A stretch of 64,000 nt of DNA, from the NCBI RefSeq assembly GCF_000421585.1, contig NZ_ATXH01000003.1:62001-126000 (forward strand), written 5' to 3'. The DNA is from Thermodesulfatator atlanticus DSM 21156. GTDB taxonomy: Bacteria; Desulfobacterota; Thermodesulfobacteria; Thermodesulfobacteriales; Thermodesulfatatoraceae. Within the stretch, counting starts at the first letter, position 1, and each line of letters begins with the position of its first letter. Of this stretch, positions 1-8,005 are shown piece by piece. The notes beneath the pieces are model-generated. The model worked only from the letters and a program-made list of their open reading frames with translations. It made no database searches and was not told the DNA's origin. The translations under genes were made by a program, and so were the position numbers.

Positions 1-1993
1 AAACATATCTTTCAAGATCCTCCATGCTTTGGATGGCTATTCCTCTGAAATAATAACTATTAGATATCTTTCTAAGGCAATTATGGATAAAGAAATCAAG
101 TCTTTCTCTATTTAATAGTTTTAAGCTTATATCAGGACTTTCATCCCGTTCTACTGATATTCCGATCCAGTATGGTATTTTCTTTTCGTCTAAAAGAGTT
201 GCGTATTTTTTTGCATTCTTTAAAAGGTTTTTGGTATTACCAGTATAATTCATGACCACAACACCATTTATATAGGTGGAAATATGGTCGATAATTGTTT
301 TATCTTCGTTGTTCCATGTAATGCGTTCCTTAAATACTCGTGGAGAGACATCTATAATTATATTTAGTTTAGTTATTAAACGTAATCGTTGTAACATTTC
401 TATATAATGTTGCCACAAGAGTTCTTTTTTTTCTGTAAATTCAGGAAGGCTCCAAGGCTCAATGTCTAAGTGAATAGTTTGGATTAGTGGGTATAATTTA
501 TTTTCAATGAGTGATATAGTTTGATATAATTTTTGACGTTCTTCAGGAAAAATCCAGTGAGGGTCGCCTAATAATATTTCTGTGTCTATTCCGCGCTCAT
601 AAAGAGACAATATAAAAAATGATAACTCTTTATTTTGTCCTTCAATATATTTTTTTATTTGTTCACTGTTTAGTGAAAAATAAATTTTGTTCAAAATGGG
701 GAATTCTTCTACGATTTTTGCTATTTTCTCTTGGTTTGGCTCACTTCTCCACCACCAAGATGACAAATTTCTTGGTGGGCACCCAAAAAGTATTTTATTC
801 TGAGTATTAGGGAGATCCTTTAAGAGAAGGGTGCTAGATAGAGACGAAATTAAAGAGAACATTTTAATTTGATTGTCGTAATATTCATTTAAAAGTAGTA
901 AAGTTTTGAGCTTATATGTGTTTTTCCTTATAATAGTTTGGTTTGGATTTTCGCAATCAAGCAGCAAGTGTTCTATCTTTCTGGCTGTCATTTTCTGCAT
1001 CAATAATAAATCCCAGAGTGCCGCGATATGTTCAAGAGCTTTTTGTTCCATTATTTGTTTTCGAGATGATTCTTCCTCTTTAATTCTTTCCCAGAGAGAC
1101 AAAATTTCCCTCTTTTTGTTTTTTTCTGCTTCCTTGTAATTCAAAGGAAACGACAATGAAAATCCTGTCCATGTACCTCCTGAACTGTCATCCCATGTTT
1201 TTGTGGCTCCTAAAGAGAATTTAATCCGGGGGTAAAAACGTCTTTTGCTAAGATTTATTAATTCATCTGCAGCTTGCATCAGAATTGAAGGGTTTTCTTT
1301 ATGGGGGATAGTAATTGGCAGTTGCTGCCATATTTCATCTGGAGAAATTTGGGATATTTCTGCTCCTAATAGTAGAGATATTAATTGTTTAGTAATTTCT
1401 CTTTTTTGCTTGTATATATTTTGTTCAAATTTGATTTTAAATAGTAGATCGGTGTATACAACTAGGTCATCAGTTTTAACTAGTCCTGCAGCTAATTTTT
1501 CTTTTTGTGGAATTATTATTTGTTCAATGGTGGTTTCTATTTTCTCTAGGTTTTTTATTTTTTTATTTAGTAGTAAGTATTCTATAAATAGAAATCTTAG
1601 TTTCCATAATAGTTTTGTATATCTTTCGTCTTTTGATAAATTATTTTTTATGAAATTTAATTCTAGTAAAAATTTTTTGTAAAGTATGTCAGTTGTATAT
1701 CCCGTAAGGTTTTTAGTAAGTTCTGCCGTTAAGCTTGCATTGTAGCCTATTATTTCTTTACTGTAGTCGCGATTAAAGTAATATGACCCGCTTAATGATA
1801 TCCACCAACTATTTTCTGTGTAAAGAGATTTTATCTTCGCTTCTATCTCTTTTGCTTTATATGAATATGGCTTGAGAAGTGGCGATGATTCTAGTAGTGT
1901 GGGTAGGGCTTCATAAGTCAGTACAAATGATATACTGCTTTTCGGTATTGCTAAAAATATTACTATTAATAATGTAATCTTTTTGATATCCAT
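1..1993 (-). CDS. TolC-like outer membrane efflux protein fused to a TIM-barrel glycoside-hydrolase-like domain (3' end off the window)
   Basis: An uninterrupted frame of 664 codons runs from an ATG at 1993 off the left edge. It opens with a signal peptide (MDIKKITLLIVIFLAIP...) followed by about 380 residues of helical, coiled-coil-like sequence with the repeat plan of TolC/OMF proteins, including a beta-strand-like YPRIKFSLGAT block near residue 260. After a linker, from about residue 440, the sequence changes to a barrel-like pattern with LLGDPHWIF (~473), IHLDIEPW (~505), IIIDVSPRVF (~545), VVVMNYTG (~575), WIGISVE (~608) and FRGIAIQSME (~650), resembling putative glycoside hydrolases; the acidic pair in LDIEPW could be catalytic. 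The start overlaps the glycosyltransferase stop by 28 bp, so the two are co-translated. Inferred role: export and trimming of the polysaccharide made by the upstream enzyme. Function is not proven; the OMF part is more certain than the barrel. Confidence 0.72.
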   Translation of the reverse strand, partial: MDIKKITLLIVIFLAIPKSSISFVLTYEALPTLLESSPLLKPYSYKAKEIEAKIKSLYTENSWWISLSGSYYFNRDYSKEIIGYNASLTAELTKNLTGYTTDILYKKFLLELNFIKNNLSKDERYTKLLWKLRFLFIEYLLLNKKIKNLEKIETTIEQIIIPQKEKLAAGLVKTDDLVVYTDLLFKIKFEQNIYKQKREITKQLISLLLGAEISQISPDEIWQQLPITIPHKENPSILMQAADELINLSKRRFYPRIKFSLGATKTWDDSSGGTWTGFSLSFPLNYKEAEKNKKREILSLWERIKEEESSRKQIMEQKALEHIAALWDLLLMQKMTARKIEHLLLDCENPNQTIIRKNTYKLKTLLLLNEYYDNQIKMFSLISSLSSTLLLKDLPNTQNKILFGCPPRNLSSWWWRSEPNQEKIAKIVEEFPILNKIYFSLNSEQIKKYIEGQNKELSFFILSLYERGIDTEILLGDPHWIFPEERQKLYQTISLIENKLYPLIQTIHLDIEPWSLPEFTEKKELLWQHYIEMLQRLRLITKLNIIIDVSPRVFKERITWNNEDKTIIDHISTYINGVVVMNYTGNTKNLLKNAKKYATLLDEKKIPYWIGISVERDESPDISLKLLNRERLDFFIHNCLRKISNSYYFRGIAIQSMEDLERYV

Positions 1994-3282
1994 TTTGGCA
2001 CGTACCCGGAATATCTATGTAAGTCTAGTAATAAATCGTCTAGGTATGCTTTCAGAGCATGAATCCTGAGTATCCAGTTGTAAATTGGGTAAAGGGGCAA
2101 TACTAGTAAAAATGGAAGTTCTTCTTCTATATCTTTGCAGTATAGGGATAGGTATATTAAAAAGAAGATCACTGTCCATAATTCATAGACTGAAAATATA
2201 AAAATATTTATTGTGATTAGAGCGGTTAGGCCATACTTTAGCCATATATATATACAGTATATAACCATTGCGCACGGCATTACGAATTGGAGTAAAAGAT
2301 TATGATTAATAAAAAGAAGATATTCAGTAGGCTTTAGAAGTGTAGGTAACAGGAACCTGCGATACTTTTTGTAAAAGATCCAGACTAAATCACCATCCCA
2401 ACGTTGTCGTTGTTTGAACAAGGCAGACCAAGTTGATGGTACTGAGGTGTGGGCCACAGATTCCGGTACAAAGGCTAGTTTGCTGTTTTCGTAAATAGAT
2501 GAAATAATTTTGAGTCTATTCGTTAAATTTAAGTCTTCTGCGGTACCAGAATCCCATCCGTAAAGTTTTTCTAAAAATTCGCGGCGAAAAGCCCCGTAAG
2601 CTCCTGATATATTGTTTACTGTTCCTAGGAAAGATAGTGCTATTCTCGAGAGTGTAATAGATATAATGTACTCGATGTGTTGTAATCTGGTTACTAGACT
2701 TTCTTTTTTATTTCTAACATATAGGTTTCCAGATACTGCGATAATTTCTGGATTTTTAAATGGGATTACTAAGTGTTTGATGGCGTCATAATCTAGTGAC
2801 GTGTCGGCATCTAGGGCAACTACTATTTTAGCTTCTCGTGACAATATTTTTAGGCCCATATTAAGAGAAGAAGCACGGCCTCCTCTATAATTTTTGTCTA
2901 TAATTTTGATTATTCTTTTATTGGGAATTCTTAGCTTTTTAAGCAAGTTCGTTTTCCGCCTTGTGTCAAAAATCGTTACTACTTCAATGATTCCGTCGTA
3001 TTCTTGGTGTATCACTGTTCTTAAGGAACGAAGTATATCTCGTTCGCTTTCTCTAAAAGCAGTTATTATTACTCCTACGTGAGGTGAGAATTTAGAGTCC
3101 TCTTTTAGTGGTTTTTTGTATATTTTGTATAATATGCAACTAATTGTCATATACAAATACCACGGGAATTCTATCCAAAATGCAGGCGTTAAAATTAATA
3201 CTTTTACAAAAATATCTGCAAGAGCAAAGTTTTGATAGTACTTAATTATTTCTCTTATTATGTATGCAATTGTCTCAATCAT
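1966..3282 (-). CDS. Membrane-bound processive family 2 glycosyltransferase
   Basis: 438 residues with the layout of BcsA/PgaC-type polysaccharide synthases: N-terminal membrane segments (residues ~20-55), a cytosolic GT-A domain with VGVIITAFRES, the nucleotide-binding ALDADT motif, an acceptor-site TAED motif and the processivity motif QRQRW, then several C-terminal membrane helices (~325-400). It would polymerise a sugar from a nucleotide-sugar donor and push the chain through the inner membrane. It has no PilZ domain. It overlaps the preceding zinc-ribbon gene by 8 bp and the downstream outer-membrane fusion gene by 28 bp, so the three form one translationally coupled unit. AT-rich codon use differs from purL just upstream. 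The sugar polymerised cannot be told from sequence (glucan, PNAG-like or other). Confidence 0.85.
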   Translation of the reverse strand: MIETIAYIIREIIKYYQNFALADIFVKVLILTPAFWIEFPWYLYMTISCILYKIYKKPLKEDSKFSPHVGVIITAFRESERDILRSLRTVIHQEYDGIIEVVTIFDTRRKTNLLKKLRIPNKRIIKIIDKNYRGGRASSLNMGLKILSREAKIVVALDADTSLDYDAIKHLVIPFKNPEIIAVSGNLYVRNKKESLVTRLQHIEYIISITLSRIALSFLGTVNNISGAYGAFRREFLEKLYGWDSGTAEDLNLTNRLKIISSIYENSKLAFVPESVAHTSVPSTWSALFKQRQRWDGDLVWIFYKKYRRFLLPTLLKPTEYLLFINHNLLLQFVMPCAMVIYCIYIWLKYGLTALITINIFIFSVYELWTVIFFLIYLSLYCKDIEEELPFLLVLPLYPIYNWILRIHALKAYLDDLLLDLHRYSGYVPKWISKRLHY

Positions 3283-4636
3283 ATTCTGCGGTTATAATTT
3301 CTTCTATAGTTAGCTTTTCAGCTTCTCCTGGACAAGAATAAATTTCTATTTTTAACGGAGGGATAGGAATATCAGTTTCAATTTTTGATATGTCTTTAAG
3401 TAGTCGGCTTTGTACAATTTTGGCATTTTCTCCTGGTGTGTTAGGGAGTAGAAAAAGGAAAGTGCCAAGATTGTATCGGCATCCTATATCTGTAGTTCTT
3501 AGATTTTGTTTTAAAAAGACAATAACCTCTTCGAAGTATTGTTTGATTTTTGAGGTCCCGTATTCTTCGAATATTTCTTCTATTTTTTCTTTGTCCCAAC
3601 TGATTAAGAGGAGACTAAATGGCTGCTTGTATCTTTTAAATCTATTTTTTTCCCAATCAAATATGAACTTAAATACATTCCATTTTATCAAATTTAGCTT
3701 GTCAAAAATCTCCTCAATACCACGGAGGGGTAGACGTCCTTCTTGTGCGGTTTCTATTCCTAGGGCGGATATTAAATAGTCTTTTATTTCGTAAAAAACT
3801 AACGATTCGATGCCATATGTTTTTTTACAATGTAGGCAGAAAATTTCTATTTTAGGTTCTTCGGTAATATGTTGGCAATCCCTGCATAAAAAAACATTAT
3901 TAGGAATTTCATAATCCTCTCCGAGGTGTCTTAAGCGTCGTTGACATTTTGGACATCTTAATATGTCTTCTTCTGTAAATTCTTCTTTAGGTCCAACATA
4001 TCCACAATCGAAATGGTAATAGAGGTCTGTTTCTTGTAGCTTTAGAGAGCCACAATTTGGGCAGGTTTCTCTAAAAATGATTTGATAGGTGTGATCATTT
4101 GGGCATACAGGTATTCTATTAACTAACTTCTTTTCACGTATTAGTCCTTGTGATGATAGTTGTTCTATATAGTCAATTTCATCTCCTGCTTTTAATTTTA
4201 AACATGCTCGTAACAAGGGATAAGTGTATCCTACCCTTGAATCAGAATCAGGATATGCTTTTACTTCTTCTCTTTCTCGGCTCCAGAGAAAACGAAAAAA
4301 GGTTACCAGTCTCTTTTCGCTTTCGGCTAAGTGTTCTGATAAGGCAGGAAGTGATCGTATGCGTGTTAAAATTTTTTCTGCTTTTTTTAAACTTTTTTCG
4401 TCTTGCCAGGGGCCATCAATCAAGTCCTGGATATATTCATCTATATTTTCGTTTTCAAGCAAGAATACAGGATTTAAGGCGGTTTTTGGGTCTCCTCTCA
4501 ATTTAAGCAAAACTGATAAAATGTCTTCGGTTTCTCCTATTAAATAAATATCACCTTGTTCTCCTTCTTTGAAAGTAATAGTTCTAATATCTTGGTGGAT
4601 TGAGGGCGATATCGATCCAACAATTACCGCTTTCAT
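3275..4636 (-). CDS. TackOD1-like zinc-ribbon protein with degenerate GGDEF domain
   Basis: 453 residues. The N-terminal third is unrecognised. The middle (~195-285) holds four zinc-knuckle-like pairs: CPNCG, CPKCQ, CRDC and CLHC, plus VCPNDH and DCGYVG; this fits the metal-binding TackOD1 output domain, a family known near glycosyltransferases. The C-terminal ~150 residues read like a GGDEF domain (KRYKQPFSLLLISWD at the start, CRYNLGTFLFLLP at the signature), but the GGDEF signature itself is replaced by NLGTF, so diguanylate cyclase activity is unlikely. It may bind a nucleotide or act as a scaffold that controls the glycosyltransferase encoded 8 bp overlapping downstream. Start ATG lies 7 bp after the purL stop, so it is probably transcribed with purL. 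Family name is moderately sure; role is inferred. Confidence 0.7.
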   Translation of the reverse strand: MKAVIVGSISPSIHQDIRTITFKEGEQGDIYLIGETEDILSVLLKLRGDPKTALNPVFLLENENIDEYIQDLIDGPWQDEKSLKKAEKILTRIRSLPALSEHLAESEKRLVTFFRFLWSREREEVKAYPDSDSRVGYTYPLLRACLKLKAGDEIDYIEQLSSQGLIREKKLVNRIPVCPNDHTYQIIFRETCPNCGSLKLQETDLYYHFDCGYVGPKEEFTEEDILRCPKCQRRLRHLGEDYEIPNNVFLCRDCQHITEEPKIEIFCLHCKKTYGIESLVFYEIKDYLISALGIETAQEGRLPLRGIEEIFDKLNLIKWNVFKFIFDWEKNRFKRYKQPFSLLLISWDKEKIEEIFEEYGTSKIKQYFEEVIVFLKQNLRTTDIGCRYNLGTFLFLLPNTPGENAKIVQSRLLKDISKIETDIPIPPLKIEIYSCPGEAEKLTIEEIITAEYD

Positions 4637-4643
4637 TTTCTGA

Positions 4644-7600
4644 CTATCCTAAAGGTTTTTTCCAGGCGGCTTTGAGGTCAATGATGTTTTCTTCAATTAC
4701 GGTTTTGCCACGACCATTGCGGCAGATAAGTACAGGCTCAGCTACTACTTCTCCTATGAGGGCGTAAGTTGTACCTGAAAAAAGCTTTTCAAAATCGCGT
4801 TGCTTGTCCCTCGGTACAGTTACCACTATTCTGCTAGCTGATTCAGAAAAAAGAACATAATCTGCACGCTTTTCCCCTTTATAGGGTACCGCGTCAAGGT
4901 CAATAATCATGCCCAGTCCTCCCGCAAAAGCCATTTCCGCAAGTGTTACTCCCAGGCCACCGTCAGAACAATCATGGGCCGCGGATACTAGCCCATAGTA
5001 AATGGCCTCTCTCATTCTGAGGTATCGGTCATAAGCTGAATTTGCATTAACGCGAGGGACTTTATTTCCAACAAATCCTTTCTGACGAAAATATTCTGAA
5101 CCGCCAAGCTCGTCGCGTGTAAGACCAAGGATATAAACCAGGTCTCCGGGATTTTTAACATCTAGAGTCATGGCTTTGGTCACGTCGGCAATCCTTGCGA
5201 TTACCGAAAAAAGAAGGGTAGGAGGGATGGAGATTTTTAAACTTCCGTCTGGGAGAACCACCCCCACGCCGTAGGGATTGTTTTCGGGTGTGAGTCCAAG
5301 CCCTTGGGCCAAGTAATCGTTTTTCATGGAGTCCTTGCCGGAAATGCAAGGGACCCCAAAGGCCTTGGTAAATTCGTAAAGGGCCTTGTTAGCCCTTACT
5401 AACTGGGCAAGCTTATAATGACCGTCAGGGGTTTTTTCGCTCTGGATGGGATCGCACCAGCAAAAGTTATCAAGCCCTGCCATATGTTCAATGTCAGCGC
5501 CTACACAGACCGCGTTACGGATGGCTTCGTCAATGGCATTGGCAACCATCCAGTAAGTGTCAATGTCTGAAAATTTAGGGCAAATACCATGAGCCACCAC
5601 CAGGCCGTCTGGTTCATTAAGATCTGGCCTGAGCACCGCCGCATCACTTGGCCCATCGTCCTGTGCGCCCATAAGGGGCTTGACAACACTTCCCCCCTGA
5701 ACTTCGTGGTCATACTGGCGCACCACGTATTCTTTAGAACAAATGTTATAAGATGAGAGGAGATCTTTTAAAATTTCCCCACAATCTTTGGGTTCAGGGA
5801 TATTGGGCTCTTCATGCCTAGGGGCTTCCCACGCGGCTTCAAGCTCAAGCTGGGGAACTCCCTCATGCAAAAATTCTAAGGGCAAAAGCCCTACGGTTTT
5901 TCCTTCGTAGCGTATATGGAAAAAGCCCGAGTCGGTAAACCTGCCAAGAACCGTAGCCTCAACGTCCATGCGGCTCGCAAGCTCAAGGAATCTTTCGATA
6001 TGTTCAGGTGGCACAGACACGGTCATGCGTTCCTGGCTCTCAGAAACCAGGATTTCCCAGGGCTGAAGCCCGTGATACTTGAGAGGGGCTTTTTCAAGGT
6101 CAAGTTCAGCACCCCCAGATTCTCTGGCCATCTCGCCCACTGAAGAAGAAAGCCCCCCTGCGCCGTTGTCTGTTATCGAGGTGTAAAGGCATTCGTCCCT
6201 GGCCACAAGCAGGAAGTCAAACATCTTTTTCTGGGTAATAGGGTCTCCGATCTGGACAGCGGTGGCAGGGCTTCCTTCGTGGAGTTCTTCCGAAGAAAAA
6301 GTGGCTCCGTGAATACCGTCTTTCCCGATCCGCCCTCCAACCATGACTACCAGATCCCCAGGGCGAGCTCCTTTTTTCCAGCTTGGTTCATCGCAAACTT
6401 CTGCGGGCATAATGCCTCCGGTGCCACAGTAAACCAGAGGTTTGCCGAGATAGCGCGGGTCAAATACCAAAGAGCCGTTAACCGTTGGGATACCGCTTTT
6501 GTTCCCGCCATGTTCTACCCCTTCGCGCACCCCTTCGAAAATGCGTTTGGGATGAAGCAACCGTGGCGGAAGAGGTTTTTCCCAATTAGGTGGTGCAAAG
6601 CAAAAAACATCGGTATTGAAAACCAAAAGAGCGCCCTTCCCGGTGCCAAAGGGATCACGGTTAACCCCTACTATGCCGGTCAAAGCTCCGCCGTATGGGT
6701 CAAGGGCTGAGGGGCTATTGTGAGTTTCCACTTTCATGGCCACGTTCCACTTTTGGTTAAGGCGGATGACGCCAGCATTGTCCACAAATACCGAAAGGCA
6801 AAAGTCTCGTTCCCCTTTGGCCTTGCGTATTTCTTCTGTTGAGCGGCGAATGTAAGTCTTAAACAGACTATCGATTACTTCAGTTTTGCCTGTTTCGCGG
6901 TCCGTGTAAGTGATTTTGGCGTTAAAAATCTTGTGCTTACAGTGCTCAGACCAGGTTTGTGCCAGGCTTTCAAGCTCAACATCGGTTATGCGGTGATCAA
7001 GCCCATGTTTTTTTCTAAGTTCGATGAAAGACGGATCTTTAAAATAATCGCGAATGGTTTGCATTTCCCGCAAATTAAGCGCAAGCAGCCTTTCTTTTGA
7101 AAGCTTTAGGAGTTCATCATCGGAAAGTTCCGTAAGGTCAAAATATTCAACGCGGATTTCGTGGGTTTCGGTTACCTTGGGGGGAGAGATTTTAAGGCCA
7201 TGCTTTTCGTCAAATTCTTTTGCTGAGATAACCCAGAAGCGCTCGATAAGTTCATTGGCAAGGAGTTCCCGGGCGGTACGTTCAGCATCTTCCTTTGAGA
7301 TATTGCCCGAAATAAGATATTGCCTCAAGAAATATACATTTTCATCGTCAGGGAGTTTCCTCCCGAGCAATAGTTCAAGGGCCTCCCGGGCTACGCGACC
7401 TTCGTTGTCAGTAACTCCTGGACGAAAGCCCACTTGGATCAGCCAGTCAAACCCAAAAAGCGGGGCAAGGGGCTTTTCAATGCTATAAAGCTCAGTTACC
7501 GGGTCACACAGAGGCCCAGAGGCAAAGGCCTTGAGTTCTTCTTGGCCAATGTTTGCTTCTACCAGATAGACCCTTATAGTACGGCAGGAAGATACCTCAA

Positions 7601-7691
7601 GCCCCAAGTCTTCTTTCATGCGCTTGGCAATTTTTTCCCCTAGGGCGTCTCGGAGTTCTTGCTTTAAGGCGACTTCTATACGTGCAAGCAT
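4644..7691 (-). CDS. purL: Phosphoribosylformylglycinamidine synthase, PurS-like region fused to PurL
   Basis: 1015 residues, longer than the usual ~740-residue small PurL. The first ~210 residues (RIEVALKQELRDALG..., FGFDWLIQVGFRPGVTDNEG...) look like two PurS-type ferredoxin-fold units, so the separate PurS subunit appears to be fused on. The remainder is a typical PurL with the linker motif LESLAQTWSEHCKHK, the ATP-binding VETHNSPSALDPYGGA, GIVGVNRDPFGTG and the C-terminal CSDGGLGVTLAEMAF. It makes FGAM from FGAR, ATP and glutamine in step four of purine synthesis; the glutaminase PurQ must be supplied elsewhere. There is no PurQ domain. A good promoter lies upstream (see 7722-7750). The exopolysaccharide genes follow at 7 bp, an odd partner for a housekeeping gene. 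Confidence 0.95.
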   Translation of the reverse strand: MLARIEVALKQELRDALGEKIAKRMKEDLGLEVSSCRTIRVYLVEANIGQEELKAFASGPLCDPVTELYSIEKPLAPLFGFDWLIQVGFRPGVTDNEGRVAREALELLLGRKLPDDENVYFLRQYLISGNISKEDAERTARELLANELIERFWVISAKEFDEKHGLKISPPKVTETHEIRVEYFDLTELSDDELLKLSKERLLALNLREMQTIRDYFKDPSFIELRKKHGLDHRITDVELESLAQTWSEHCKHKIFNAKITYTDRETGKTEVIDSLFKTYIRRSTEEIRKAKGERDFCLSVFVDNAGVIRLNQKWNVAMKVETHNSPSALDPYGGALTGIVGVNRDPFGTGKGALLVFNTDVFCFAPPNWEKPLPPRLLHPKRIFEGVREGVEHGGNKSGIPTVNGSLVFDPRYLGKPLVYCGTGGIMPAEVCDEPSWKKGARPGDLVVMVGGRIGKDGIHGATFSSEELHEGSPATAVQIGDPITQKKMFDFLLVARDECLYTSITDNGAGGLSSSVGEMARESGGAELDLEKAPLKYHGLQPWEILVSESQERMTVSVPPEHIERFLELASRMDVEATVLGRFTDSGFFHIRYEGKTVGLLPLEFLHEGVPQLELEAAWEAPRHEEPNIPEPKDCGEILKDLLSSYNICSKEYVVRQYDHEVQGGSVVKPLMGAQDDGPSDAAVLRPDLNEPDGLVVAHGICPKFSDIDTYWMVANAIDEAIRNAVCVGADIEHMAGLDNFCWCDPIQSEKTPDGHYKLAQLVRANKALYEFTKAFGVPCISGKDSMKNDYLAQGLGLTPENNPYGVGVVLPDGSLKISIPPTLLFSVIARIADVTKAMTLDVKNPGDLVYILGLTRDELGGSEYFRQKGFVGNKVPRVNANSAYDRYLRMREAIYYGLVSAAHDCSDGGLGVTLAEMAFAGGLGMIIDLDAVPYKGEKRADYVLFSESASRIVVTVPRDKQRDFEKLFSGTTYALIGEVVAEPVLICRNGRGKTVIEENIIDLKAAWKKPLG

Positions 7692-7721
7692 GGCGACCTC
7701 TCTTTAAAGCGAATTATGCAT

Positions 7722-7750
7722 AGATAAAACACACCGCTTGCAAATTTCAA
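7722..7750 (-). promoter_or_regulatory. Sigma-70 promoter for purL
   Basis: On the minus strand a -35 box TTGAAA (7750-7745) is followed after exactly 17 bp by a -10 box TTATCT (7727-7722), about 30 bp before the purL ATG. Spacing is ideal; boxes match the consensus at four of six bases each. Confidence 0.5.
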
Positions 7751-7830
7751 CATTACTTTCGTTTGGTTTTACGAGAAAATATCAATGTAGCCTTTGCAAA
7801 ACTGCTGAGTTCAGAAAGGGAAGCGCAAGG

Positions 7831-7871
7831 TTTCGTTCCTATTTTTCGAAACGAAAAATGGAAACGGATCC
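7831..7871. repeat. GGATCC palindromic repeat, copy A
   Basis: Imperfect palindrome centred near 7850: left arm GTTCCTATTTTTCG, right arm CGAAAAATGGAAACGGATCC. The left arm lacks the outer GGATC that copies B and D keep. It lies in the 314-bp gap between hcp and purL, which otherwise holds only the purL promoter and the hcp terminator. Related copies are at 49765-49807, 59467-59508 and 60681-60727. Confidence 0.7.
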
Positions 7872-7963
7872 CATACCGGCCAAACACCGCTAGCAAAACT
7901 CATGACAATATGGAAAGGCATTGTTCACGGGGAGCCGTTTTGTGCTCACAGGAACAAAAAGAA

Positions 7964-7990
7964 AAGGCCGGCAGAGGGGGAGCCGGCCTT
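7964..7990 (-). terminator. Rho-independent terminator of hcp
   Basis: Perfect 9-bp stem AAGGCCGGC/GCCGGCCTT with a 9-base loop. Read on the minus strand it lies about 15 bp after the hcp stop and is followed by TTCTTTTTG. Confidence 0.85.
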
Positions 7991-8005
7991 AAGCAAAAAC
8001 AGGGG

